From Ramlibacter henchirensis (lineage in GTDB: Bacteria; Pseudomonadota; Gammaproteobacteria; Burkholderiales; Burkholderiaceae_C), in the NCBI RefSeq assembly GCF_004682015.1, contig NZ_SMLM01000002.1, forward strand, positions 682,001 through 746,000: a DNA stretch of 64,000 bases, written 5' to 3'. Under the pieces are notes generated by a model that worked only from the letters and a program-made list of their open reading frames with translations, was not told where the DNA came from and made no database searches. The position numbers and the translations under genes are program-made. Below are positions 43,570-51,490 of this stretch, piece by piece. Each line of letters opens with the position of its first letter. Position 1 is the stretch's first letter.

Positions 43570-43598
43570 TTGACGTGAGGCCGCGGCGCCCCTATTAT
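43570..43598 (+). promoter_or_regulatory. Strong sigma70 promoter for BKACE/thioesterase
   Basis: TTGACG (43570-43575), exactly 17 bases, then TATTAT (43593-43598): five of six consensus bases in each box, unusual for this GC-rich window. Transcription would begin near 43605, inside the palindrome that follows. Confidence 0.65.
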
Positions 43599-43603
43599 GC
43601 ATC

Positions 43604-43617
43604 ACGATACGTATCGT
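43604..43617. promoter_or_regulatory. Palindromic operator, probably for TetR
   Basis: ACGATACGTATCGT is a perfect 14-base palindrome placed at the expected transcription start of the promoter at 43570-43598. A repressor bound here would block initiation. The TetR protein encoded at 39962-40726 in the facing operon is the likely binder. Confidence 0.65.
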
Positions 43618-43683
43618 CTCGCAATCAGGACGGCGCTGCGCTGCTGCTTCAGCCGATCGCCTTCCACCACTCGCATCCAGACC

Positions 43684-44568
43684 ATGAGCAAGCGCCCTCC
43701 CGTCATCATTTCCTGTGCCCTGACCGGCGCGGGCGACACCCGATCCAGGAATCCGGCGGTCCCGGCCTCGCCGCGCGAGATCGCCGACCAGGCTGTCGAT
43801 GCCGCCCGCGCAGGGGCTTCGGTCGTCCACATCCATGTGCGTGATCCCGAAACGGGCAAGTCATCCACGAAGTTCGCCTATTACGAGGAGGTCGTGCAAC
43901 GCATCCGCGCCTCCGACTGCAACGTGCTGATCAATCTCACCACCGGCCCCGGCACGATGATGACCGTGCCCACCGATGCTCCGTTCCGTGTGGCATCGAT
44001 TCCGGACGCCGAACTCATGACGCCGCGCGAGCGGGTCGCCCACGTGGTCAGGTTGAAGCCCGATATCTGCAGTCTCGACGTCGCGACGATGAACTTTGGC
44101 GAAGCCGCTTTCGTGAATCCGGCCAATCATCTGCGCGAGATGGCGACGGACATCCGCGCGGCGGGCGTCACCATGGAGCTCGAGGTCTTCGACTTCGGCC
44201 ATGCCCGACTGGCCAGCCACCTCATTGCAACCGGCGCCATCCCGACCACAGCGTACTTCCAGCTTTGCATGTCCGTGCCTTGGGGCGCGCCGGGAACGCC
44301 AACCGTGGTCGCCGAGATGCAGCGCCTGCTGCCGGCCGGCGCGCGCTGGAGCGCCTTCGGCATCGGCCCGGACCAGTTCCCGATGGTGGCCATCGCAGCC
44401 ATCCTGGGGGGTCACGTGAGAGTCGGTCTGGAAGACAACCTGTATGTCGCGCCGGGAAAGCTCGCCCGTGACAACGCGGACCTCGTGGCCAAGGCTGCCA
44501 GGATCATTCAGGACCTCGGGTACGAAGTCGCGACGGCCGACCAGGCGCGCGCCACCCTGCTGGCTTGA
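43684..44568 (+). CDS. BKACE family beta-keto acid cleavage enzyme
   Basis: A 294-residue TIM-barrel zinc enzyme of the 3-keto-5-aminohexanoate cleavage (BKACE, former DUF849) family. Zinc ligands appear in VVHIHVRDP (His49, His51), with VGLEDNLYV later. The family condenses a beta-keto acid with acetyl-CoA to give acetoacetate and a CoA ester. ATG 43684 is preferred over an upstream in-frame start that lies in the operator. A thioesterase gene follows after 18 bases and could release the acid from the CoA ester. Confidence 0.92.
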   Translation: MSKRPPVIISCALTGAGDTRSRNPAVPASPREIADQAVDAARAGASVVHIHVRDPETGKSSTKFAYYEEVVQRIRASDCNVLINLTTGPGTMMTVPTDAPFRVASIPDAELMTPRERVAHVVRLKPDICSLDVATMNFGEAAFVNPANHLREMATDIRAAGVTMELEVFDFGHARLASHLIATGAIPTTAYFQLCMSVPWGAPGTPTVVAEMQRLLPAGARWSAFGIGPDQFPMVAIAAILGGHVRVGLEDNLYVAPGKLARDNADLVAKAARIIQDLGYEVATADQARATLLA

Positions 44569-44586
44569 CGCGTGAGGGAACTGGAG

Positions 44587-45051
44587 ATGTCGGAATCCTT
44601 GCTTGACGACAATCCCACGCGAGCGTACGTGGCCGAGGCGGTGTCTGCCGGCCGCCGGAACGTGCCGCTGGAAGTCAACCCGGCTCTGGCCAGCCTCTCG
44701 GCTCTCCTGGTGGAGGCGCGCGATGGCGAGCTCGTGATCCGGTTTACCGCACCCCAGAGCGCGACGCAGGGCAACGGCGTGGTCGGCGGCGGGACCTTGG
44801 CGAGCATGCTGGACCTCGCAATGGCGATGGCCGTGCTTTCACGCCTGAAGCCTGGCTACACGTGCGCGACGATCAGCCTGGCCGTGAACATGCAGAGTGC
44901 CGGGCAGCAAGGTCACTTCCTTGCCGTGGCAGGGGTCGACAGGGTTGGTCGGCAGATCGCGTTCGCACACGCCAAGCTTTACGACCCGGAGCGCTCCCGG
45001 ACCATCGCGAACGCGACGTCGTCCCTCGCCGTCATTCCCGTTCGTGGATGA
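44587..45051 (+). CDS. PaaI-type hotdog-fold thioesterase
   Basis: A 154-residue hotdog protein. QGNGVVGGGTLASMLDLAMAM corresponds to the PaaI active-site helix (with the usual HGG changed to VGG), and the second half has TISLAVNMQSAG. The missing histidine is seen in some PaaI relatives. ATG 44587 has GAGG about 9 bases upstream; GTG 44572 is an alternative. It likely hydrolyses the acyl-CoA made by BKACE. Confidence 0.85.
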   Translation: MSESLLDDNPTRAYVAEAVSAGRRNVPLEVNPALASLSALLVEARDGELVIRFTAPQSATQGNGVVGGGTLASMLDLAMAMAVLSRLKPGYTCATISLAVNMQSAGQQGHFLAVAGVDRVGRQIAFAHAKLYDPERSRTIANATSSLAVIPVRG

Positions 45052-45147
45052 CGTTGTCCGACCGCGCCGCCGCACCGGGGGATCGATGCGAATCCGGTGG
45101 AATACGAGTACGTGAAGCTGTAGGCCCTGTTGCTACAGTAGCGGTCG

Positions 45148-47178
45148 ATGCATCGACTTTCGGCCGCCCTCCTGATCGCACTCGCGCTGGGAGGGCCTGC
45201 CCGGGCGCAAACGCAGGACCGGCCGCCGTTGCCGGAGCTGCTGCAGCGGGCGGGCGCCGCCAACAGCCGCGGCACCCCCGACCTGACGGGGCTCGACGCC
45301 TCCCCGACACGCGACCAGCAGCTGCCGCTCTTTCGGGCGGTGATGGCCGCGCCGCTGGATGCGCCGTACCGTGCCGGCGTGCTGGGAGATTCCTTCCGAA
45401 GCGCGGCCGGATCACCGCATGAACTGATCGGCCTGGCAGGGGCGCTCTCGGGCGCGCGGCTGCGCCGTCCGGTCGATTCCGGAATGGCCGCCATCGAAGC
45501 GCGGCTGCGCGCGGCGCCCGACCCGCTCGCGGCCGGCCTTGCGTGGATGGCTTCGACGAAAGTCGGCGCCGGCTGGGTGCCGGTGCTGCCCGATCACGCG
45601 CAACTGCCCAACCCCTTGCGCTACGAACTCGCGCGAGTTCTCGCCGCCCTGTCGCAGTCGCACCAATTCCTGCAACGCGCGTTCGAGCGCTTTCCTCCCG
45701 GTGTGACGCCGCAGTTGCTGCGCCGGCAGGCGCTGGAGGGCCGGCTCTCCCTGTTCGAGACACCGGACTATCGGCAGCTGCTCCCGCTTGTGGAGCGCGA
45801 AGCCGTCCTCGCGGGCATGCTCGATCTGGTTGGCGCCGTCGAACGCCTGCAAGCTTTCGTGAAGAACGAAGCGGCGCTGCCTTCGGTTGCGTGGTCGCTG
45901 CAGACGCCTTTCGGCTGGATCGTCGTCGACACCACCGGCCGCCACAACCGCCACCAGCTGAAGGATGCATTGCTGGTGCTGGATGTCGGCGGCGACGACG
46001 ACTACGAGTTCCTGGCGCAGGGCGACACGCACACGATCAGCGTGCTCCTGGACCATCGCGGCAACGACAGGTATAGGGCGGCGGCACCGGGCGCAGACCC
46101 GTCGAGCGCGACGCTCGGCTACGGCCTCCTCTGGGATACCGAAGGCGACGACCGCTACCAGGGAACCCAGCAAGCGCAGGCTTCCGCGCTCTTCGGCGCG
46201 GCGTTGCTGGTCGATGGCGGCGGCAGCAACCGCTTCGTGGCGAGCAGCCATTCGCAGGCCCACGGGATCGGCGGCCTTGCGGTGCTGGTCAGCGCCGGCG
46301 GCAACGACGAGTTCAGCGCGCAAACCTACTCGCAGGCGACCGGCGGCCCGCGGGGCGTCGCGGTGCTGGTCGACACCGGCGGCAACGATCGCTACACGCT
46401 GGGCAACGTGCCGCTGGTGCGGCCTTCTCCGCAGCTGCCGGACCGCAACACGTCGATGGGGCAAGGCGCCGGCTACGGGATGCGCGGGGATTTCTTCGAC
46501 GGCCGCTCCACCGCCGGAGGGATCGGCATGCTGCTGGATCTGGCCGGGAACGATCGCTATGACGCGCAGGTCTTCGCGCAGGGCGTCGGCTACCACGAGG
46601 GCCTGGGCATGCTGCTGGACGACGGCGGCAACGACCGCTTCGAATCGGCCTGGTACGCGATGGGCGCAGGGGTCCACTACGCCGCGGGGATCTTCCTCGA
46701 GCGCGGCGCCGGGAGAGACGTCTACCGCTCGACCCACGAGATCGCGCTGGGCTCCGCGAACGACCTGTCGGTCGGCGTGTTCGTGGACGAGGGCGGGGAC
46801 GACGAGTACACCGTCGGCCAGCTGAGCCTGGGGGTTGCGCACGCCAACAGCACCGGCCTCTTTGTCGACGGCGCGGGGAATGATCGCTACACCATCATGT
46901 CGGCAACATGCCGCGCGCTTGGAGCCGCGTACCTGCACGAGTGGGGCAACCCGCGCGAGTCCTTGCCGAACCTCGGGCTCTTCCTCGATCTCGGCGGTGT
47001 CGACAGCTACCCGACGCATTGCGTGCGCGCGGCGAACAACCAACTCTGGGCTGGCCCGCGCGCGTGGCCGCTGCTCGATCTGCGCAGCGAGGCAGCGGCG
47101 GGAGTCGACGGTGAATGGCCGCTTCCGTTCGCGCTGCGCCTGCTGACGCGGCCGGCGGCTCCTGCAGCCCCCCAATGA
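45148..47178 (+). CDS. Exported GGND(R/D)Y-repeat protein of unknown function
   Basis: A 676-residue protein not assigned to a family. Residues 1-~21 are a signal peptide (LLIALALGGPARA-Q). Residues ~22-270 are largely helical and unrecognised. From ~275 to ~622 come twelve units of the form hhhhDxGGNDRYxx (for example VLVDTGGNDRY, MLLDLAGNDRY, FVDEGGDDEY), spaced by about 20-50 residues. The Asp/Asn/Gly-rich turns recall calcium-binding beta-roll or beta-solenoid turns such as RTX, but the consensus differs. No membrane anchor or sorting signal is visible. A CTGTAG/CTACAG dyad lies at 45118-45138 just before the start. It stands alone between two operons. Confidence 0.85.
   Translation: MHRLSAALLIALALGGPARAQTQDRPPLPELLQRAGAANSRGTPDLTGLDASPTRDQQLPLFRAVMAAPLDAPYRAGVLGDSFRSAAGSPHELIGLAGALSGARLRRPVDSGMAAIEARLRAAPDPLAAGLAWMASTKVGAGWVPVLPDHAQLPNPLRYELARVLAALSQSHQFLQRAFERFPPGVTPQLLRRQALEGRLSLFETPDYRQLLPLVEREAVLAGMLDLVGAVERLQAFVKNEAALPSVAWSLQTPFGWIVVDTTGRHNRHQLKDALLVLDVGGDDDYEFLAQGDTHTISVLLDHRGNDRYRAAAPGADPSSATLGYGLLWDTEGDDRYQGTQQAQASALFGAALLVDGGGSNRFVASSHSQAHGIGGLAVLVSAGGNDEFSAQTYSQATGGPRGVAVLVDTGGNDRYTLGNVPLVRPSPQLPDRNTSMGQGAGYGMRGDFFDGRSTAGGIGMLLDLAGNDRYDAQVFAQGVGYHEGLGMLLDDGGNDRFESAWYAMGAGVHYAAGIFLERGAGRDVYRSTHEIALGSANDLSVGVFVDEGGDDEYTVGQLSLGVAHANSTGLFVDGAGNDRYTIMSATCRALGAAYLHEWGNPRESLPNLGLFLDLGGVDSYPTHCVRAANNQLWAGPRAWPLLDLRSEAAAGVDGEWPLPFALRLLTRPAAPAAPQ
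45970..47014 (+). repeat. Region encoding twelve GGND(R/D)Y-type protein repeats
   Basis: The coding sequence repeats a block that translates to hydrophobic-hydrophobic-Asp-x-Gly-Gly-Asn-Asp-Arg-Tyr. At the DNA level, the words GGCGGCAACGA and GGGAACGATCGCTA recur. Units diverge in the intervals, so this is an old protein repeat rather than a fresh tandem duplication. Confidence 0.8.
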
Positions 47179-47390
47179 GCACAGCTTCGGAGAGCGAGGC
47201 GGTAGGAAGCAACCCACAAGCGCTGTGGACAACCATGTGGGAAAGCAGATCCTGCCGCGAGAGAAAGGCCCGTGCATGGCGGCCCTCCGATGGATTGCTT
47301 ATTTCGCAGGCACCACTCGGGTTTGCCTGTTTTAGCGTTGATGCACGCCCATAGGCTCGGGCAGCCGTGGGACCGACGCACGGGACCAGG

Positions 47391-48104
47391 CTAGGTCCGC
47401 GGCGCTGTCTTCCCCCGCAGCACTTGGACGAGTTCGTCCGTTGGCAGTACGTCCGCGTACTTGCTCGCCATGTCGAACAGGTTGACGGCATGCGAGGTCT
47501 GCGAGCGGTCGTAGACGGCATCCTGCGGCACCACCACCTTGAAGTTCAGCGCACAGGCGTCGACGACGGTCGCTCGCACGCAGCCACTGGTCGTGCATCC
47601 CGTGACGACCACGGTGTCGACGCCGAGCCCCACCAGATAACTCGTGAGCGCGGTGCCATGGAAGGCGCTGGCCTGGAACTTCGGGATGGTGATCTCCTCG
47701 GGCCGCGGGCTCACCTCCGCGACGAAGTCGTAGCCGCGGCGTGGTACGTCCATCACCCCGGGAACCTTGGTTTCGAACTGCCCCCGGTTGTACGCGGACT
47801 TGGGCGCGACATGGGGATAGAGCACCGGAGCGCCCAGATCACGGAAAACCTCGAGAAGGCGCGCGATATGCGGTACGGCGCGCCAGCCGTACTCACCGCA
47901 GCTCGTGGGCATCTTGTCAATGGCCTCCCGGATAGGCAGCGGCTTCTCCCCCATGGAGCGGTACTGCACGTCGATGACGAGCAGCGCGGGCCAGCGGCCG
48001 ATTCCACTGGGGGTGCCCCAGCCTGCCAGGCGGTAGATCTCGAGTTCTTCCTCGGGGATGATGCCGTCCCATGGCCGGGCGCGGCGTTCGGCGGCGGAGG
48101 TCAT
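47391..48104 (-). CDS. nicF: Isochorismatase-family amidohydrolase, probable maleamate amidase
   Basis: A 237-residue cysteine hydrolase. The Asp-Lys-Cys triad is Asp45 (LVIDVQ), Lys142 (IPKFQASAF) and Cys175 (TTSGCVRATVVDA). NicF converts maleamate to maleate and ammonia. The name rests on family plus operon: its start overlaps the NicC-like stop (ATGA at 48101), and nicX and nicD are in the same transcription unit. The ~35-residue N-terminal extension is longer than minimal isochorismatases. It is the last gene of the nine-gene operon; no strong terminator follows, only a 5-base CCGTG/CACGG stem at 47365-47383. Confidence 0.82.
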   Translation of the reverse strand: MTSAAERRARPWDGIIPEEELEIYRLAGWGTPSGIGRWPALLVIDVQYRSMGEKPLPIREAIDKMPTSCGEYGWRAVPHIARLLEVFRDLGAPVLYPHVAPKSAYNRGQFETKVPGVMDVPRRGYDFVAEVSPRPEEITIPKFQASAFHGTALTSYLVGLGVDTVVVTGCTTSGCVRATVVDACALNFKVVVPQDAVYDRSQTSHAVNLFDMASKYADVLPTDELVQVLRGKTAPRT

Positions 48105-49318
48105 CGGATTTCCACCGTGGTTGCATCGTAGGCGAGGAGCCAGTCATAGCGAGCGCGCACCGCCTCCTCGGACCATTGACTTTGGATATACGGCCAGGCC
48201 GTCTCGCTGCGCGCGAGCTCCGGGTTGTGGAAGATCGGAAGCATCTCGAGGGACTTGGCCTTGGTGCGGTTGGCGCGCTCGATGCGCGCCGCGTCGTAGC
48301 GCTTCAGCGCGCCCTCCACGTCGCCAGGCGTGCTCTCCAGGGAGCGCGCGAGCACGTAGGCGTCTTCGAACGTCAGGTTCACGCCCATTCCGAGGTAAGG
48401 CGTCATCGAGTGGCAGGCATCGCCCACGAGCGTGACGCGGCCCTTGGACCAGCGGTCGAGCGGGTCCCGCACGAAGATGCCCCAGCGGAAAAGGTTCTCG
48501 GAGTGGATGAAGAGGTCCAGGATGTCCTGGTGCCAACCTTCGAAGTCCTTCAGCGCGTCGGCGAGCTCGCCGCGCTCGGACCACGATTCGGTTTGCCAGG
48601 TCTCGCTGTCCACCTGGCCCGAGAAGCTGACGAACTCTTCGCCGTTGCGCTGGACGGGATAGGTCGTCACATGCGCGGTCGGGCCCACCCAGGTCGACGC
48701 GAGCGGCCGGCGGTGCTGGGGCTTGAGCTTTTCCATGGGCGCGAGACCGCGCCAGGCGTTCGCGCCGGTGTAGCGTGCGGGCGCGGGCCCGAAGATCGAC
48801 TGGCGGATGCGGGAGTGCGCGCCATCGCATCCCACCACGACATCACCTTCGACCGCTGTTCCGTCCTCGAGCAGGAGACGGGCGCGACCGCTCACGTTCT
48901 CCACGCCGACGGACCGGACGCCAAAATGCACGGCGCCCGGCTTGAGCTTCACGACGGCGTCATGGAGGACGCGCTGCAGTTCCGCCCGGAGCACCTGGAT
49001 CAGCGTATGGTCCGCCTTCGAGTCCGAATTGCGCGTGTAGACGGAATGTTCCTCGCCGGTCTTCCAGAACCGCACCACGCGGTCCTGCGGCGGGAGGTTG
49101 ATCGCCTCGATGACCCTCTTCAGCCCCAATGCGTCGAGCACGCGCGCGCCGTTGGCCGAGATCCACAGGCCCGCGCCCACCTCGCGCAGTTCGGGTGCCT
49201 GCTCATACACGTCGACATCGAATCCTTTTTGCAGCAAGGCCGCCGCGAGCGTCAGGCCGCCCATGCCGGCGCCGGCGATGAGAACGTGCGGCCTGCCTTT
49301 CCCTTGCGAATTACTCAT
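48101..49318 (-). CDS. FAD-dependent monooxygenase, NicC-like (6-hydroxynicotinate 3-monooxygenase)
   Basis: A 405-residue class A flavin monooxygenase: IAGAGMGGLTLA (14-25), VVVGCDGAHSRIR and VTLVGDACHSMTPYLGMG. Salicylate hydroxylase and NicC share this architecture. NicC hydroxylates and decarboxylates 6-hydroxynicotinate to 2,5-dihydroxypyridine, the substrate of NicX encoded in the same operon, so the NicC role is the best fit. Both ends overlap neighbours by four bases. Sequence alone does not rule out another hydroxy-heteroaromatic acid. Confidence 0.85.
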   Translation of the reverse strand: MSNSQGKGRPHVLIAGAGMGGLTLAAALLQKGFDVDVYEQAPELREVGAGLWISANGARVLDALGLKRVIEAINLPPQDRVVRFWKTGEEHSVYTRNSDSKADHTLIQVLRAELQRVLHDAVVKLKPGAVHFGVRSVGVENVSGRARLLLEDGTAVEGDVVVGCDGAHSRIRQSIFGPAPARYTGANAWRGLAPMEKLKPQHRRPLASTWVGPTAHVTTYPVQRNGEEFVSFSGQVDSETWQTESWSERGELADALKDFEGWHQDILDLFIHSENLFRWGIFVRDPLDRWSKGRVTLVGDACHSMTPYLGMGVNLTFEDAYVLARSLESTPGDVEGALKRYDAARIERANRTKAKSLEMLPIFHNPELARSETAWPYIQSQWSEEAVRARYDWLLAYDATTVEIR

Positions 49319-49827
49319 TGGGTCTCCGTTTGGTATCTGGATGGGTTTTGCACAAGATCGAGGATGGCCTCGAGGATCTTGACGTAGCCGGTGCAGCGGC
49401 AGATGTTGCCGCGCAGGTAGTGGCGGATGGTCTCTTCCGACGGATGCGGGTCCAGCTCGAGCAACGACTTGACCGCGAGGATCATCCCCGGGGTACAGAA
49501 GCCGCACTGAAGCGCACCGTGGGCGATGAAGGCGCGCTGGACAGGGTCGAGCTTTCCTGCCTTCGCGACACCTTCGATGGTGGTGATGCTGCGCTCGTGG
49601 ACGTCGGCGCAGAGCGTGCTGCAGCTCGACGCCGGAAGGCCATCGACGAGCACGGTGCAGGCTCCGCACACCTGGACGTCGCAGGAGCGCTTGGTCCCCT
49701 TCAGGCGCAGCCGGTCGCGCAGCACGTCGATCAGGAGCTCGCTGGGCTCGATCTCGACCGACGCCTCGCTGCCGTTGAGGGTCATGTCCACTCGCATGAG
49801 AGGGAACTCGCGAATGTCTTGAGTCAT
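49315..49827 (-). CDS. Molybdenum hydroxylase small subunit, two [2Fe-2S] clusters (CoxS-like)
   Basis: A 170-residue iron-sulfur subunit of the xanthine dehydrogenase family. The N-terminal cluster is bound by CDVQVCGACTVLVDG plus an upstream/downstream Cys, the C-terminal one by GALQCGFCTPGM and NICRCTGY. It passes electrons from the molybdopterin centre to FAD. The start overlaps the FAD-subunit stop (ATGA at 49824), and the stop overlaps the NicC-like start. Confidence 0.95.
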   Translation of the reverse strand: MTQDIREFPLMRVDMTLNGSEASVEIEPSELLIDVLRDRLRLKGTKRSCDVQVCGACTVLVDGLPASSCSTLCADVHERSITTIEGVAKAGKLDPVQRAFIAHGALQCGFCTPGMILAVKSLLELDPHPSEETIRHYLRGNICRCTGYVKILEAILDLVQNPSRYQTETQ

Positions 49828-50687
49828 GGCAGGCACGCTTCGAGCGCGCGTTGCGCGAGGACGGAGACGAGGTGGCGCTTGTAGTCGGCGCCGCCGTGGA
49901 GATCGTCGTGGGCGTCGATCCGCGCCGCGTCGGCGGCGACAGGGTCCCGCAGGTTCTGCCAGACCGAATCGCCTGGCAGGTCGGGCGCAAGCCGGTCCGC
50001 AGCCTCCTCGGCCTGCGCCAGTCGCAGCGGCGCGGCGGCGATCGCGCCGGCCCAGAGGCTCAGGCGTTGCGGGTTGTCGGTCGACCACACCGCGGCCACC
50101 CCGACCGCGGGGCGCTCCGCATGGCCGAAGCACCGGTACGCCGATCGCGTGCCGGACGACTGCGGCGCCACCTCGATCGACACGAGGATCTCGTCGTCCT
50201 CGCGCGCCGTCGAGAACTCGCCCAAGTGGAAGTCGCGAAGAGGCACTTCCCGCTCACCGCTGGGTCCTACGAGCACCACCCATGCATCGAGCGCACAGAG
50301 CATCGTGGGCGCATCGGCGTGCGGCTCGCCAAAGCACAGCACGCCGCCGATCGTGCCGGCGACGCGCACGCGGATGTTGGCCACCTGCTCGCTCAGTTCC
50401 GCATAGCCGGGCAGCAACTCGCGCACGACCGGATCGTTGGCGATCCGGTGGTGCGTGCACAGGGCGCCGATCGACAGCGTGCCGTCGGAACGCACGCGGA
50501 TGTGGCGCAGCTCGGGCAGTTGCTTGATGTCGATCACGTGCTCGTATCGAAGGACACGCGCCTTCAAGGCGACGAGCAGCTCGGTGCCACCGGCGTGGAA
50601 AGTTGCGGCGGGTCCATGGCGAGCTTTGAGCTCCAGTGCCTCTTGCAGGCTGGTCGGCCGGTGCAGGATGAATCGCGCCGGGCGCAT
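49824..50687 (-). CDS. Molybdenum hydroxylase FAD-binding subunit (CoxM-like)
   Basis: A 287-residue subunit of the xanthine dehydrogenase family. FAD-binding segments are HAGGTELLVALKARV and NIRVRVAGTIGGVLCFGEP. The C-terminal CO-dehydrogenase-flavoprotein domain follows. Its presence means electrons leave through flavin, unlike the NicB cytochrome route known from Pseudomonas putida nicotinate hydroxylase. The ATG overlaps the CoxG-like stop by one base (TGATG). Confidence 0.93.
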   Translation of the reverse strand: MRPARFILHRPTSLQEALELKARHGPAATFHAGGTELLVALKARVLRYEHVIDIKQLPELRHIRVRSDGTLSIGALCTHHRIANDPVVRELLPGYAELSEQVANIRVRVAGTIGGVLCFGEPHADAPTMLCALDAWVVLVGPSGEREVPLRDFHLGEFSTAREDDEILVSIEVAPQSSGTRSAYRCFGHAERPAVGVAAVWSTDNPQRLSLWAGAIAAAPLRLAQAEEAADRLAPDLPGDSVWQNLRDPVAADAARIDAHDDLHGGADYKRHLVSVLAQRALEACLP

Positions 50688-51487
50688 CAGTCCTGTCTCC
50701 GGTCCAGGCCAGCGGCCACGCCGAGCATCGGGGCCACGAGCCACCACCAGGGGGACTGGCCGAACGCTACGGCACCATGCGCGACCGCGATGGCGACTGC
50801 GCAACTGATGCCGACGCGCGGCCACACGAACACGAGTTCGGTGCGGCGCCGGCTGGTTGACGCTTGCGGTTGCACAGGCTGCGCCGCGTACGGCTGCGCT
50901 TGTTGAGCCTCCACCCGCGACGTGACCGCGGCTGCGGGCGCGCTCACGGCTGCAGCCAGCGGCACCACGCTCGGCGAGGCCTGCGCCGGCGCCGCGTTGG
51001 AGCCGGGAGCCGCAGTCTTCGCAACGCCCACCCCGGCAAGCTCCGCCCGCAGCCGCCGCTCGAATTCCGCGAACAGCTCCTCCGACCGCTTCTTGACGAT
51101 CGGATAGCCGAGCGAAGCGAGCCGCCCCGCCACCTGCATGCTGGCATCCACGCCAAGCTTGCACTCCGTGTTCGTCGTGCTGCGCTGCTCTTCCAGCTCG
51201 ACGTCCATGCGGACGTCGATGGTGGTGCCCGTGAACTTGTCGCTGCCCGCTGCCCTGAGCACGACCTGCCGCTCTACGGTGTGCGACTCGATCACGATTC
51301 GCGAGGGAACCTCGAGCTTGAACGGCCCGATCTTCTGCCTCATCACGGCCGAGTATTCCCTGAGCGGTTCGACCTCCACGACGTTCTCGCAGCCCGGGAT
51401 GAGCGCGGCAACCCGCTGCACGTCGAAGAAGATCTTCCAAAGCTCCGAAGCCGTGGCCGGCAGGGTCGCGTCGATTCTGAAATCCAT
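50687..51487 (-). CDS. CoxG/SRPBCC family protein with C-terminal membrane segment
   Basis: A 266-residue protein. Residues 1-~150 form the SRPBCC domain of CoxG (LPATASELWKIFFD, VAALIPGCENV, FTGTTIDVRMDVELEE). An Ala/Pro/Gln-rich linker (~155-215) leads to a hydrophobic C-terminus (GISCAVAIAVAHGAVAF and WWWLVAPMLGVAAG) that should sit in the inner membrane. In CO dehydrogenase CoxG anchors the enzyme to the membrane; here it may anchor the pyridine hydroxylase near the quinone pool. It lies between the large and FAD subunit genes. Confidence 0.88.
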   Translation of the reverse strand: MDFRIDATLPATASELWKIFFDVQRVAALIPGCENVVEVEPLREYSAVMRQKIGPFKLEVPSRIVIESHTVERQVVLRAAGSDKFTGTTIDVRMDVELEEQRSTTNTECKLGVDASMQVAGRLASLGYPIVKKRSEELFAEFERRLRAELAGVGVAKTAAPGSNAAPAQASPSVVPLAAAVSAPAAAVTSRVEAQQAQPYAAQPVQPQASTSRRRTELVFVWPRVGISCAVAIAVAHGAVAFGQSPWWWLVAPMLGVAAGLDRRQD

Positions 51488-51490
51488 GGG

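Noticed and set aside
45970..47014. RTX toxin-type calcium repeats
   Set aside because: The consensus is GGNDRY at 20-50 residue intervals, not the contiguous GGxGxDxUx nonapeptide, and no type I secretion genes are present.
45412..47277. Long (-) strand open frame (about 620 codons) opposite the GGND-repeat gene
   Set aside because: The (+) product has a signal peptide and ordered repeats; the opposite frame gives low-complexity Arg/Val/Gln text and arises from codon bias.
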